A DNA stretch of 64,000 nt from DFXE01 sp032054765 (GCA_032054765.1 DAMBSC010000011.1:153100-217099); one strand, 5' to 3'. Shown: positions 17,837 through 26,848, counted from the first letter of the stretch. The notes: generated by a model from the letters alone, not told the origin. A program made the numbers and translations.

Positions 17837-18976
17837 TTAATTCTTCGTTAACGTGAACATCCTAAAACTTAGAATATCGTCGGAGAAGTTGGGGTTGAAA
17901 GCGTGACTATCACTGATATAAAGCCCATCTTCGCGAATAAACATAACTGTAGAATTGTAGGTGTAATCGGGAAATAAGGTTTCACCAATCACAGTAAAAT
18001 TCTTGTCGAGGATAACTATAGAGAAATTCTTGCGCCCATATTGCAACAATTCCATGGCCTCACGATCGCCCATAAATTCTATTTCAGTTTCGGGATAAGC
18101 AATCCGGTAATAAACATCCCGATACGTATCATATAGTAGATTTCCGTATTCAGGATTTTCGCATGCGTCCTTAAGCGTTGTGTTGCCATAATCATCCAAC
18201 AGTTTTACTTTCTTGATATATTTGCTTTTAATAGATAGTTTACGCATAGATTGATAATCTTTTGGAATAACACGAATATTCTCTTCATAATAAAAGGAAT
18301 ACACAAAATTTTCCCCATCAAAACAACAACTCATCCCATTTTCAATACCTGCTTTTTTGGCTGTGTTATCAGCACCTGGAAATTTCGGATATTCAAACGG
18401 AAGGGCGCTGACAGTATGTTCTTTTATATCTATTACAGCGGCGAAAGGATTGAATTTCGCCCACCGGTTACACGAAGGTGTGAAGTAAAGACTATCAGTA
18501 AAAATAACCATCGGTTTGTATACTGCTGTATTAGAGTTATAATTTGCAAGCTGCAAACCTTCTATTGTTGTTTCATATGATATTTTATCTATAACTATAG
18601 CCTCCTTGTTTACGATTGCTATTTCCGGTGCTCCTGAAACTGTAAGAAATATACTGTCCAAATTCTTAATGAAATATCCGGAAAAGAATCCTACTCCATT
18701 ATTCCCGCTTACATCCGGCTTTATTCTGAACGCAAGTTTACTTGTTGCCATATCATAGAAAAGGATGTCATTTTGACCCCGATTCTGAAACGTCAGGTAT
18801 TCCTTTCCATTCTCATCCGTGAAAAGGTATAATGCTCGAATCATATTCTTTGTATGCGCGTCCAGATCGAATGTCAGTGTTTTTTCTGACTTTTCCAAAG
18901 AAAAATGGGCATTCTTATTTTTGTCGTTGCATGAAAAGGCAACTAAAATAAAAAAATATATCAATAGTCTATCCAT
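17837..18976 (-). CDS. DUF4221-type lipoprotein (6-blade-propeller-like)
   Basis: Lipoprotein of 379 residues: leader MDRLLIYFFILVAFSC with lipobox AFSC (Cys about 16). The body is mostly short beta segments ('KEYLTFQNRGQNDILFYDMATSKL', 'FIKNLDSIFLTVSGAPEIAIVNKE', 'YRIAYPETEIEF', 'FSIVILDKNFTVIGETLFPDYTYN', 'MFIREDGLYIS'), the pattern of the DUF4221 / BF3164-like propeller families of Bacteroidales. These genes are often found beside NVEALA peptides, and here the NVEALA gene is 63 bases upstream on the same strand. No catalytic motif is visible. A role in binding or handling the peptide is inference. Confidence 0.7.
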   Translation of the reverse strand: MDRLLIYFFILVAFSCNDKNKNAHFSLEKSEKTLTFDLDAHTKNMIRALYLFTDENGKEYLTFQNRGQNDILFYDMATSKLAFRIKPDVSGNNGVGFFSGYFIKNLDSIFLTVSGAPEIAIVNKEAIVIDKISYETTIEGLQLANYNSNTAVYKPMVIFTDSLYFTPSCNRWAKFNPFAAVIDIKEHTVSALPFEYPKFPGADNTAKKAGIENGMSCCFDGENFVYSFYYEENIRVIPKDYQSMRKLSIKSKYIKKVKLLDDYGNTTLKDACENPEYGNLLYDTYRDVYYRIAYPETEIEFMGDREAMELLQYGRKNFSIVILDKNFTVIGETLFPDYTYNSTVMFIREDGLYISDSHAFNPNFSDDILSFRMFTLTKN

Positions 18977-18993
18977 AAATATAATTATTTAAA

Positions 18994-19028
18994 TTAAGCA
19001 CCACTTAAAATATTAAGATGGTACTTAA
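18994..19028 (-). terminator. Imperfect stem-loop between the NVEALA gene and the DUF4221-type gene
   Basis: TTAAGCACCA (18994-19003) and TGGTACTTAA (19019-19028) pair with one mismatch, 12 bases beyond the NVEALA stop codon. With no long T-run, it may attenuate rather than stop transcription, giving more peptide message than downstream message. Confidence 0.35.
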
Positions 19029-19039
19029 TATTTTATCCA

Positions 19040-19270
19040 TTAATAATCACAAGGAGCGCAACCCTCGAGTCCAGAGTCACAACATTCCCAATCATTAAAC
19101 CTATTAATCCAACATGACCCATTTATTTTTTCACAATCACTAGCCAATGCTTCCACATTTGCTAATACCAGATCGCTCAGGGTTATTTCATTTTTGTTTT
19201 GTATCATGTTCCATCCTGCTGCAACAGCGATTACTGCTATCATTACAATTCCTATAATTTTTTTCTTCAT
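19040..19270 (-). CDS. NVEALA-family exported Cys-rich peptide
   Basis: Peptide precursor of 76 residues. An N-terminal basic and hydrophobic leader (MKKKIIGIVMIAVIAVAAG) is followed by 'LSDLVLANVEALASDCEK', which holds the NVEALA motif (about residues 38-43). The last ~33 residues hold six cysteines (patterns SDC, GSC, WECC, EGC, APC), enough for three disulfides. NVEALA is a recognised Bacteroidales family without an established function. The motif's position between leader and Cys-rich tail suggests processing near it. Neighbours are a thioredoxin-like lipoprotein upstream and a propeller-type lipoprotein downstream, on the same strand. Spacing to both (63 and 191 bases) is looser than in the rest of the block. 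Confidence 0.85.
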   Translation of the reverse strand: MKKKIIGIVMIAVIAVAAGWNMIQNKNEITLSDLVLANVEALASDCEKINGSCWINRFNDWECCDSGLEGCAPCDY

Positions 19271-19461
19271 GATTATAATTTTTTATTATCAATAATTTAA
19301 ATTTTTTATAAAGTATCTCCATACTACTGTTCTTCAATGAAGACATCCTAAAAATTTAATTTACTCTTATCTTTGCCGACACCTCCTTTCTTTGTTTGAA
19401 GGAACAAATGGGGAGCTTGCTTTACTGTTTATAACCTACTTGGCAATGCTCCCTTTCTTGC

Positions 19462-20343
19462 TCATTTTTGAGCTTGTCCCCTTATTTTCATTTTTATTGG
19501 TTTATCTGTGTTGCACCTTACGGTGATTACTTCATTAAAGAATCCGGTATCTTTGGGACTCATTTCTATTTCTACTTGTAGTGTTTCTCCTGGATTGGCT
19601 GGTTTTTTATCAAAGGTAGCCTTTGCGCATCCGCAGGTAGTAGTAGTTCCCAAAATAACTAAAGGATGATCTCCGGTATTTTGTATATTAAATGTTGCTG
19701 CTCTGGTTTCTGTTACAGGAAAAATTCCCATATTTACTTCCGTTCTATCTACTTCGGCTGTTGTTTGTATTGCCAGATTTGCCGGATCTTCCTGATCGGT
19801 AACCTGTTTCAGATATAAATCCCTGACAGCCAGGTTATGTACCGGATTCCCCAATACCACGACTTTATTGTCCTTATCCAATAGGAAGGTTTGAAAAGTC
19901 ATATCGGAAGGAAATTTATTTAGCTTGTTTAACTTGTCTTCCTTATCGATGCAAACCGGTATATCAAACTTATCTCTTTTTAAAAGATAAATAGTCTCTT
20001 TATAGTCTTTGGAATGGAAGAAAAAGAGAAAAGGGATGGTTCCTCCGGTAATAGAATCGGTATGCTCCATCAATTCTTTCCATTTGTGAAGTTGTAGTTT
20101 ACAACTGGTACAACCGATCGAATCTACATATACTAATATTTTATAATCAGATTCCGGCAGTTGATAGTCTACCGTATCAGTCATATAACGGGTAAAGATG
20201 ATATCGGAAGGAAAAGTAATTTCTTTCCCCTTCCATTCGGTTACTAAACGGGCGATCTCTTTCCGGCTGTCTTTATCTTTACAGGATAAAATAAATACCA
20301 GAAGAAGTAATAGTGAAACACCTTTTATTAATTTTTTATCCAT
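19462..20343 (-). CDS. Thioredoxin-like / DUF1573 lipoprotein
   Basis: Exported lipoprotein of 293 residues from ATG 20343, with lipobox FILSC (Cys about 21). Residues ~50-190 look like a thioredoxin/TlpA-like fold containing a CxxC motif (SIGCTSCKLQ) after a beta strand 'YKILVYVD'. Residues ~205-293 form a DUF1573 domain ('NMGIFPVTETRAATFNIQNTGDHPLVILGTTTTCGCAKATFDKKPANPGETLQVEIEM'), an Ig-like module with a CGC motif. The start follows the upstream transglutaminase-like gene as TAATTATG, a 2-base gap. CxxC beside a six-cysteine peptide gene suggests thiol chemistry on that peptide, an inference from position. The 191-bp gap after its stop holds an imperfect GGGAGC/GCTCCC stem (19411-19453). 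Confidence 0.8.
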   Translation of the reverse strand: MDKKLIKGVSLLLLLVFILSCKDKDSRKEIARLVTEWKGKEITFPSDIIFTRYMTDTVDYQLPESDYKILVYVDSIGCTSCKLQLHKWKELMEHTDSITGGTIPFLFFFHSKDYKETIYLLKRDKFDIPVCIDKEDKLNKLNKFPSDMTFQTFLLDKDNKVVVLGNPVHNLAVRDLYLKQVTDQEDPANLAIQTTAEVDRTEVNMGIFPVTETRAATFNIQNTGDHPLVILGTTTTCGCAKATFDKKPANPGETLQVEIEMSPKDTGFFNEVITVRCNTDKPIKMKIRGQAQK

Positions 20344-20345
20344 AA

Positions 20346-22403
20346 TTACCACCAATTTTGTTTGTTGTTCTCATACGTGAAAGGGCGATGCTCTTTACCT
20401 CTTGTATGGTTATGAAGCCTGAGTAGTGTCTGATCCGGAATTCTGGTATATACTAAACTGCTGTTTTCTTTACCTGCTTGTTGTCCTAAGGAAGCCCAAT
20501 TCCCTTTATTCCAATAATAAAGTTCATATAGTTCGCCGGGAACAATCCGGTTATCATCATTCCGGGGATAGAAGGTGATACGGGTTAATTTTTGAGGGGT
20601 ACCAAAATCAATACCAATGTATCGTTCTTTTTCGTCGGGATTATAAAAGAAGTAACTAACCCGGTCATCATCAAACGCATTTTTTACCGGATTAGCTAAT
20701 GTGCCAGTATTTCCAATAAATTCTCCTTGTAGGAGAACTTCATTCCCGTTTTCATCTTCTCCCCAAAACTCTATATCGCCTACTCCCCATGTATCATATT
20801 CACTTAAAGTGTATTTATTCAATTCAGGAAATCTATAGATTCCATATCTTACAGGTTTCTCTAAAGACACATTTATATGCTTTACATAATAAGGCGTTTC
20901 ATCTATGGAATGAATAGTTACCGTATCGGATAGATCCGAGTGGTTAGCCACCTGGAACTGACTGTTTAACATTGTACTAGCCTGATGAATGGTGATTGTT
21001 TTGTAAGGTGTCTTGCTGTATAAAGTAGCTTCTCCAATGGTATATGTATCATCATTATATAATTCTCTGATTTCTCCTTCTTCTGTAAGGATAAAAGGAT
21101 TGCCAGCAGGGACAATCTTCTTATTTATATAATAGGCAGGTAGATATAGTATATTCATTCCGATATGTTTGAAAGAGCCAGTTCTGTTTTTTACTATACT
21201 CCAATCAACGGGGTTCCAACTTCCTACATCATAACAACATAGATATACATACTGCTTTTTGTGTGGATTGCTATTAAGCTTGATTTGAATGTCGGTAGTT
21301 TTGATATACTCTTTTGTTACATCTTTTAATCCTGCATTCATAAAGTAGGAGGGAATATCTTCTGTAGCCTGTAATGCAAGGCTACTTTCCTGAACCTCAA
21401 ATGTTTCCTGATAGACTTTAGGTACGGTACGGCTACTTTGAATAGGAAGGAAATCAGGAATCCCTTTATCCGGCGAAATATATTTACGTGTCCAGAACAT
21501 ACAACTGATTATTTCATCATCAGATGTATGGTATTGTGCTTTGGTATTATTGTTATATAGGGTTCGGATAGTATCTAATCCGATCGTTTCTGTCCAGAAA
21601 TGCTGATGCCCGTAGTTAGCCCATCCCGGAATTTTGATCAAAGTCGCGGGAATACCCATAGATCGTAATGCGGTAATTTTATAATAGTTGTATTCCAGGC
21701 ATTGACCTAGTTGTGTTCTTACCACATTTTTAAAAGTTGTTGGTAATAAGAAACCATAATCATTCAGGTAGAATAACCATTCCTGAACAAATGTGGTATC
21801 GATATTGGTGGAGATACAATTAAAAGCTTCCTTTAGAGAGAGATTTTTATCCGTCATCCATCCATATTTGTTTTTGAAATAAGCATTTGTTCCATCCCAA
21901 TAGCTATTTCCTGCCTTATAGGGAAGTATATACCTGCAGAAGGTTTCGAAATCAACTTCAGAAGACCAGGGATACATATTCCATGCTTCAAAAGCATGAT
22001 CAATCTGTTTAATTAAAAAATCACCGGAAATTGTAGTCGCGTCAGGGGTGTAAGTATGCTTACCAGATATTTGCTTTTTTTCTACCTTGTCGCAGGCAAT
22101 ATAAACTCCCTGAACCCCGTAAGATCCATGTTCATTCAGATAGGATTCCAAGGCATCATAATAAGGTTCTTTTTCTTTGATCGATGATTCTACAATTGAA
22201 TATTTACCAAACATATTTTCAATCAGAAAGCGAGTAGCTCTGATTTTTAGAGAATCTTCTTTATAGTGATTTAATACCTTCTCTAACTCAGAACGGTTTT
22301 CCCCGGCAGAAACCATTACCTCATTGAATAATTGATCATTCAAATTACTGGTAGTACATGAGGTAATAATAGTAAAAGCTATATACAAGCTTATTTTTTT
22401 CAT
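20346..22403 (-). CDS. Transglutaminase-like lipoprotein with discoidin-like C-terminus (paralogue 1)
   Basis: Large exported lipoprotein of 685 residues; lipobox TIITSC (Cys about 16). A transglutaminase/protease-like core is visible: Cys235 in GQCLEYNYYKITALRSMGIPATL, then His in 'GHQHFWTET' about 30 residues later. The N-terminal 'SAGENRSELEKVLNHYKEDSLKIRATRFLIENM' helix segment and the C-terminal ~130 residues ('AFDDDRVSYFF', 'YIGIDFGTPQKLTRITFYPRNDDNRI', ending YENNKQNWW) are shared with the neighbour at 22730-24658. The C-terminus resembles an F5/8-type carbohydrate-binding domain. The core may be a peptidase, cross-linking enzyme or inactive binding protein. Confidence 0.78.
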   Translation of the reverse strand: MKKISLYIAFTIITSCTTSNLNDQLFNEVMVSAGENRSELEKVLNHYKEDSLKIRATRFLIENMFGKYSIVESSIKEKEPYYDALESYLNEHGSYGVQGVYIACDKVEKKQISGKHTYTPDATTISGDFLIKQIDHAFEAWNMYPWSSEVDFETFCRYILPYKAGNSYWDGTNAYFKNKYGWMTDKNLSLKEAFNCISTNIDTTFVQEWLFYLNDYGFLLPTTFKNVVRTQLGQCLEYNYYKITALRSMGIPATLIKIPGWANYGHQHFWTETIGLDTIRTLYNNNTKAQYHTSDDEIISCMFWTRKYISPDKGIPDFLPIQSSRTVPKVYQETFEVQESSLALQATEDIPSYFMNAGLKDVTKEYIKTTDIQIKLNSNPHKKQYVYLCCYDVGSWNPVDWSIVKNRTGSFKHIGMNILYLPAYYINKKIVPAGNPFILTEEGEIRELYNDDTYTIGEATLYSKTPYKTITIHQASTMLNSQFQVANHSDLSDTVTIHSIDETPYYVKHINVSLEKPVRYGIYRFPELNKYTLSEYDTWGVGDIEFWGEDENGNEVLLQGEFIGNTGTLANPVKNAFDDDRVSYFFYNPDEKERYIGIDFGTPQKLTRITFYPRNDDNRIVPGELYELYYWNKGNWASLGQQAGKENSSLVYTRIPDQTLLRLHNHTRGKEHRPFTYENNKQNWW

Positions 22404-22729
22404 AATATTATATTAGCTTTATTCCAGTGTATAATTCTTTCGAAAATGAATTGTTTTTAGCAACTGAGTTTATGGTGTGTAATATAAGAATAAAATTCAA
22501 ATAAGCGTCAAAATAGTTGCAAAAAAATGATGATATTTTATTGATATTTTTATTTGTATCAAAAACATTATTATATTGCCATTATATGGTAATATTGATA
22601 AAGATGAAGGTAAAAAACATCTTGTTCAGCTTGTAAAGCGAATACGTAATGAAGTATTGATTTTGGTTCCTGGAAATAATATCTGTCAAGGAAAAAGGAT
22701 ATCACAAATCGTAACCTATCATCATTTGT
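22404..22729. other. 326-bp gap with no recognised gene
   Basis: AT-rich spacer between the two transglutaminase-like paralogues. A plus-strand frame at 22576-22764 runs into the next gene antisense and has no family resemblance, start signal or promoter. I see no hairpin, repeat or TAnnTTTG box worth calling. The promoter for 20346-22403 may lie here unseen. Confidence 0.5.
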
Positions 22730-24658
22730 TCACCACCATATCTGTTTCTCGTTTTCATATGTAAAGATACGTTCTTCTTTTCCTTTGGAATGGTTTTTTA
22801 GGAGTAGAAGAGCATTGGAGGGGACATTCGAATATATAAGGACTTGTTCCGTAGCAATTTGTTTTCCTAAGGAGATCCATCCTTTTACATCCCAATAAAA
22901 CAATTCATACAAATGTCCAATGGTTATTGTGTTATCATCATTTCTGGGCAAAAATCGTATTTTAGATATTTGTGTAGGTCTTGCTAATTCGAGACCAACC
23001 CACCCTCCATTTTTTTCTGCTGTATCAATGAATGTCAGAGGATCTCCATCGAAAGCTTTATCAATTGTGTAATTCGGATCGTTCAGGTACGATCCCGATG
23101 TGCCAATTATATTGCCTTTTAGTATTGAACCAGAATCATTATAAAACTCTAATTCCGCAATGTTACAATGACTGCTATCCGGCGATAAATACCTGACATA
23201 TTGAAACTTTTTCTTTGAATTTATTTGTATTTCCTGAAAATATAAATCCGGATTATCCGGAATGGTGTATAATAATTCAGCATTTTTAAAATCTGAATTG
23301 TTTGCTCCCTGGAATTTCCCGTTTCTCATTCGTGTAAGGTATTTGGGATTCATTAGTAACGGATATTTTCTTAGTAATTTTACGGTTCTTAGTTCTTCCT
23401 TATTAGGAATAAAATGACGTGTAATCCCATCTTTATCTATTAATAAGGGATAATCAAGAGGAGTTTCAACCTGATTGGAATAATATATTGGTAAATAAAC
23501 AATTTCTTTCCCCATTTTGGTAAAATCAACTTTCCCTTTTTTAAAGAATTTCCATGTAACAGGTGTCCAAATTTTATTGTCAAAGACAGTAAGATATGCT
23601 ATTTTAGATTTTACATTTTTATTTGTCTTTATTGTTAAAGTTGCTCCGCAGAAGTATTCATCAGATACATCTTTGAATATAGGGGAACTAAACAAACTGT
23701 AAATATTCTCATTAGTTTCATATAGTTTCAGAAAATCCGTTTGTATTTTATATGTAATTCTATATACCTTACTCATCTTTTGCCCGGCTTCGTGGGGCTC
23801 TCCGGGATTACTTTCGGTTGCCATAAAAACAATATGATTACCGGTGGTATCTGTTACTGTATTCCAATTATGTCCCATTCTTCTGTTTGGCCATTGCGGA
23901 GTAAAATCCCGCGTGACAGGAACGCCTAAAGCTCTCATGGTGAATACTCCTAAGGCTGATCGCTCTCTGCATGTACCGGTCCATGCTTCCATAAGCATTG
24001 TATAATTCATTGCGGGGAGAGTGGTGGGCGAAAAAGATCCTTCCCATTCCTTTTTTAGTAAAGAATTAATAGTTGTGCATACTTCTATAGGATCAGTAAC
24101 AGGAACGCTTATTAATGAGTCGATAATCGTCCTGAATTGAGATAATACTTTATCCCGCCAATACTCTAAGGGTTCTGTATCTAAGCGATAAGGAAGTATT
24201 TCTTCACAAAAACGATCAAATGGAATATTTTTGTTCCACGGGTAGTTTTTAACTTCAAATGCTCTTTCGATATTATTTATTAAAAAATCAGCTTTTATAT
24301 ATTTCAAGTCGGAGAGTTTTTTATTCTGACTTTTAAGTCCATAATGATCCACCAGCGAATCAAATACCTGCTGTTTATTATGTATACCTTGGGAAAGCAG
24401 TCTGTTCCAGTTCTGAAATAAAATTGAATAATCACCTGCCGGTCTATTATCGTCAGCATATTTTCCGTGCATGTTCTCAATCAAATAGTGGGCTGCAGCT
24501 AATTTTTCAGAATCATTCCTATAATATTCCAGGACTTTCTCAAGTTCAATTCGATTTTCTCCCGCCACTTCTAATGCGATATTTAGTGGTTTGTTATAGA
24601 TTAACGAACAGGAGTTAAATAGGATTGTAACAAGTAAATATAAGCTGATATATCTCAT
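22730..24658 (-). CDS. Transglutaminase-like lipoprotein with discoidin-like C-terminus (paralogue 2)
   Basis: Exported lipoprotein of 642 residues; lipobox LFNSC (Cys about 17). It parallels the next gene downstream: N-terminal 'EVAGENRIELEKVLEYYRNDSEKLAAAHYLIENMHGKY', transglutaminase-like core with Cys230 in GTCRERSALGVFTMRALGVPV and His in 'RMGHNWNTVTD', middle beta-rich part, and C-terminal discoidin-like region ('AFDGDPLTFIDTAEKNGGWVGLELARPTQISKIRFLPRNDDNTI') ending YENEKQIWW. Clear similarity and adjacent position indicate an old duplication. An Asp/Glu third catalytic residue could be the E in 'MATESNPGEP'. Regulation is unclear: the 417-bp upstream gap contains a 22-bp-period palindrome array. 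Confidence 0.78.
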   Translation of the reverse strand: MRYISLYLLVTILFNSCSLIYNKPLNIALEVAGENRIELEKVLEYYRNDSEKLAAAHYLIENMHGKYADDNRPAGDYSILFQNWNRLLSQGIHNKQQVFDSLVDHYGLKSQNKKLSDLKYIKADFLINNIERAFEVKNYPWNKNIPFDRFCEEILPYRLDTEPLEYWRDKVLSQFRTIIDSLISVPVTDPIEVCTTINSLLKKEWEGSFSPTTLPAMNYTMLMEAWTGTCRERSALGVFTMRALGVPVTRDFTPQWPNRRMGHNWNTVTDTTGNHIVFMATESNPGEPHEAGQKMSKVYRITYKIQTDFLKLYETNENIYSLFSSPIFKDVSDEYFCGATLTIKTNKNVKSKIAYLTVFDNKIWTPVTWKFFKKGKVDFTKMGKEIVYLPIYYSNQVETPLDYPLLIDKDGITRHFIPNKEELRTVKLLRKYPLLMNPKYLTRMRNGKFQGANNSDFKNAELLYTIPDNPDLYFQEIQINSKKKFQYVRYLSPDSSHCNIAELEFYNDSGSILKGNIIGTSGSYLNDPNYTIDKAFDGDPLTFIDTAEKNGGWVGLELARPTQISKIRFLPRNDDNTITIGHLYELFYWDVKGWISLGKQIATEQVLIYSNVPSNALLLLKNHSKGKEERIFTYENEKQIWW

Positions 24659-24753
24659 TTTATTCTTGTTTTCTTGGAGAATTCGTAGTTTAATCTAATC
24701 CTTTTACTGTTTTTGTAGTTATACTTTAAAAGCCACATTAGCTCCTTTTATTG

Positions 24754-24841
24754 TTTTCACAGGTGTGAAAACTTTTTTTGACAGGTGTGAGAATAACTTT
24801 TCACAGGTGTGAAAATATTTTCTCACAGTTGTGAAAACGAT
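24754..24841. repeat. Tandem array of four 22-bp palindromic units
   Basis: Four units with an exact 22-base period begin at 24754, 24776, 24798 and 24820. Each centres on a palindrome; units 1 and 3 contain TTTTCACAGGTGTGAAAA and units 2 and 4 are variants (GACAGGTGTGAGAA, CTCACAGTTGTGAAAA). The array sits 95 bases upstream of the minus-strand gene at 22730-24658 and 117 bases beyond the helicase terminator. Confidence 0.85.
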
Positions 24842-24957
24842 AATATATAAGGACTAAAATAATAAAGATTAGTTGCGAAAACAACAATCTCTGCGTATAA
24901 TATTTATAAAATGATGAATAGAATTCTACTTTTACCTTAGTGTAATTTTGTGTGATG

Positions 24958-24986
24958 AAAGTGTGACAGATTATCTGTCACACTTT
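24958..24986 (-). terminator. Terminator-like hairpin after the DEAD-box helicase gene
   Basis: AAAGTGTGACAGA (24958-24970) and TCTGTCACACTTT (24974-24986) form a perfect 13-bp stem with a 3-base loop, about 90 bases beyond the helicase stop at 25076. The stem ends in AAA/TTT. The short T-run makes it a moderate call. Confidence 0.6.
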
Positions 24987-25075
24987 ACTTATTGAAAAAT
25001 AGTGTGTTATCTGCTGATGTGACGGGTTTTTAATAAAATCGGAAACTTTACTATTTCTCTGAAATCGATGTCAAT

Positions 25076-26809
25076 TTATCTTTTTTTTCGATTATTACGG
25101 CCGGCTGGAGCATTACGTCGCCAGGGTTTCTCATCTTTTTCAAATCTGCGGTTACCACCTCCGCTCTTTCTCTCTTTCTTTTCCTGGGCCGGTTCTACCG
25201 AGATACGACGACCATCCAGTTCGAAGCCGTTCATACTGTTCATAACTCGTTTTGCCTCATTAGTATCCACCTCGAAGAAAGAAAAGTTGTCTCGTAAATC
25301 AATTTTCCCGACACGTACTTTCCCCGGAACACATTTGTTTATTAATTCTATAAGATTATTAGGAAACATCCCGTCTGACTTACCAAAATTAAGGAAGAAA
25401 CGGGTAAAACCTTCATCGGCTTTATGTATGCGCTGTTGCTTTCCTCTTTCAAATGTCCCTCTTTCTCTTGACGCTTTTTCGTCTACAACTTCTATTTCTT
25501 CTGCGTCTTTGTAGTAGTCGATCATCCGATTTAACTCCATAGACACCATGCGTTTGATAATATCCTCTTTATCCAACCATTCAAGTTTGCGGAAAATAGA
25601 TGGCATCAAGGAAGCAATCTCGTTTTCATCCACTTTTACTTTTTCAATCTGGTCTACGACATTATAAATCTGTTTTTCGCAGATATCTTTTCCGCTTGGA
25701 ATCTCACCCTTTTCAAACTTCTTATTGATAATACGTTCTATCTCACGTATTCTGCCTTTTTCCTTGATATGACAAATAGAAATTGATATTCCTGTCTTTC
25801 CTGCTCTACCTGTACGACCACTACGGTGTGTATACGATTCAACGTCTTCAGGTATGCCATAATTGATTACATGTGTCAGGTCGTCTACATCTAATCCACG
25901 CGCAGCAACATCGGTGGCTACGAGTAGCTGTAAGTTCCGTACGCGAAACTTTTGCATAACGTAATCGCGTTGCATCTGGCTTAATTCACCATGGAGCGAA
26001 TCAGCATTATAACCGTCTTGAATAAGTTTATCGGCTATCTCCTGTGTCTCTTTACGTGTGCGGCAAAAAATAATTCCATAGATGTTGGGATAGTAATCGG
26101 CTATGCGTTTTAGAGCCAGGTATTTGTCCTGAGCCCGTACCATGTAATAAACATGCTTTATGTTCTTGTTACCCTCATTCTTTTTACCGATGATGATCTC
26201 TTTCGGCTTATTCATATATTTATGGGTAATGGAGGCAATGCCCTGTGGCATTGTTGCAGAAAAGAGTAACATGTTTCGAGAGGAAGGTACTTCGGCTAAA
26301 ATGGCATTTATACTTTCCGTAAAACCCATATTAAGCATTTCATCAGCCTCGTCAAGGATTACATTTTTTACTAACTCCAGATTGACGGTTTTTCGGTTCA
26401 TAAGATCCAATAAACGTCCAGGAGTGGCAACAACTACGTGAACACCACGTTTCAATGCCTTTATCTGGCTGTCAATACTTGAACCTCCATAAACGGGAAG
26501 GACTTTAAGTTTGTCAATATATTTGGAATACTCGTTTAAATCGTCGGCAATTTGTAGACATAATTCTCGGGTAGGGCATAAGATTAATGCCTGTGGCTTG
26601 AATATGTTTGTATCTATTTTTTGCAGGATTGGTAATCCGAAAGCGGCAGTTTTGCCGGTGCCTGTCTGTGCAAGTGCTATAACGTCGTTGTCTTCGCCTA
26701 ATAATAAAGGAATCACTTCCTCTTGTACGGGCATGGGAGATTCGTATCCCATTTCTTGAATTGCCTTTAATATAGGTGCGGCAACTCCTAATTCTTCAAA
26801 TGTTTTCAA
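25076..26809 (-). CDS. DEAD-box ATP-dependent RNA helicase (TTG start)
   Basis: ATP-driven RNA-unwinding protein of 577 residues, acting in ribosome assembly or RNA decay/cold adaptation in this family (DeaD/DbpA group). Motifs in order: Q motif (F4, then MPVQ near 28), AQTGTGKTAAFGLP (~46-58), PTRELCLQ, TPGRLLD, DEADEMLNMGF (~155), SATMP, RGLDV, HRSGRTGRAGKTG (~335). A DbpA-type RNA-binding domain follows at ~480-555, then a basic Arg/Lys-rich tail. The start codon is TTG at 26807-26809. The first in-frame ATG is at residue 20, which would remove the Q-motif Phe, so TTG is needed. A -7 box lies 31 bases upstream. Confidence 0.93.
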   Translation of the reverse strand: MKTFEELGVAAPILKAIQEMGYESPMPVQEEVIPLLLGEDNDVIALAQTGTGKTAAFGLPILQKIDTNIFKPQALILCPTRELCLQIADDLNEYSKYIDKLKVLPVYGGSSIDSQIKALKRGVHVVVATPGRLLDLMNRKTVNLELVKNVILDEADEMLNMGFTESINAILAEVPSSRNMLLFSATMPQGIASITHKYMNKPKEIIIGKKNEGNKNIKHVYYMVRAQDKYLALKRIADYYPNIYGIIFCRTRKETQEIADKLIQDGYNADSLHGELSQMQRDYVMQKFRVRNLQLLVATDVAARGLDVDDLTHVINYGIPEDVESYTHRSGRTGRAGKTGISISICHIKEKGRIREIERIINKKFEKGEIPSGKDICEKQIYNVVDQIEKVKVDENEIASLMPSIFRKLEWLDKEDIIKRMVSMELNRMIDYYKDAEEIEVVDEKASRERGTFERGKQQRIHKADEGFTRFFLNFGKSDGMFPNNLIELINKCVPGKVRVGKIDLRDNFSFFEVDTNEAKRVMNSMNGFELDGRRISVEPAQEKKERKSGGGNRRFEKDEKPWRRNAPAGRNNRKKR

Positions 26810-26840
26810 TGTGATATTGTGTATAAAATATTTAGAGATG

Positions 26841-26848
26841 CAAAGGTA
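26841..26848 (-). promoter_or_regulatory. -7 box TACCTTTG for the helicase gene
   Basis: TACCTTTG on the minus strand fits TAnnTTTG and ends 31 bases before the TTG start at 26809. It supports the TTG start, because transcription would begin only about 25 bases upstream of it. Confidence 0.6.

Noticed and set aside
19368..19375. TATCTTTG on the plus strand, a perfect TAnnTTTG match
   Set aside because: All nearby genes are on the minus strand and nothing on the plus strand follows it; probably chance.
22576..22764. Plus-strand frame of 62 codons between the transglutaminase-like genes
   Set aside because: It runs antisense into the next gene, shows no family pattern and has no promoter or ribosome-binding signal.
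24754..24841. Possible CRISPR array
   Set aside because: The 22-base units are contiguous palindromes with no spacers, and no cas genes are present. The same holds for 46168-46277.
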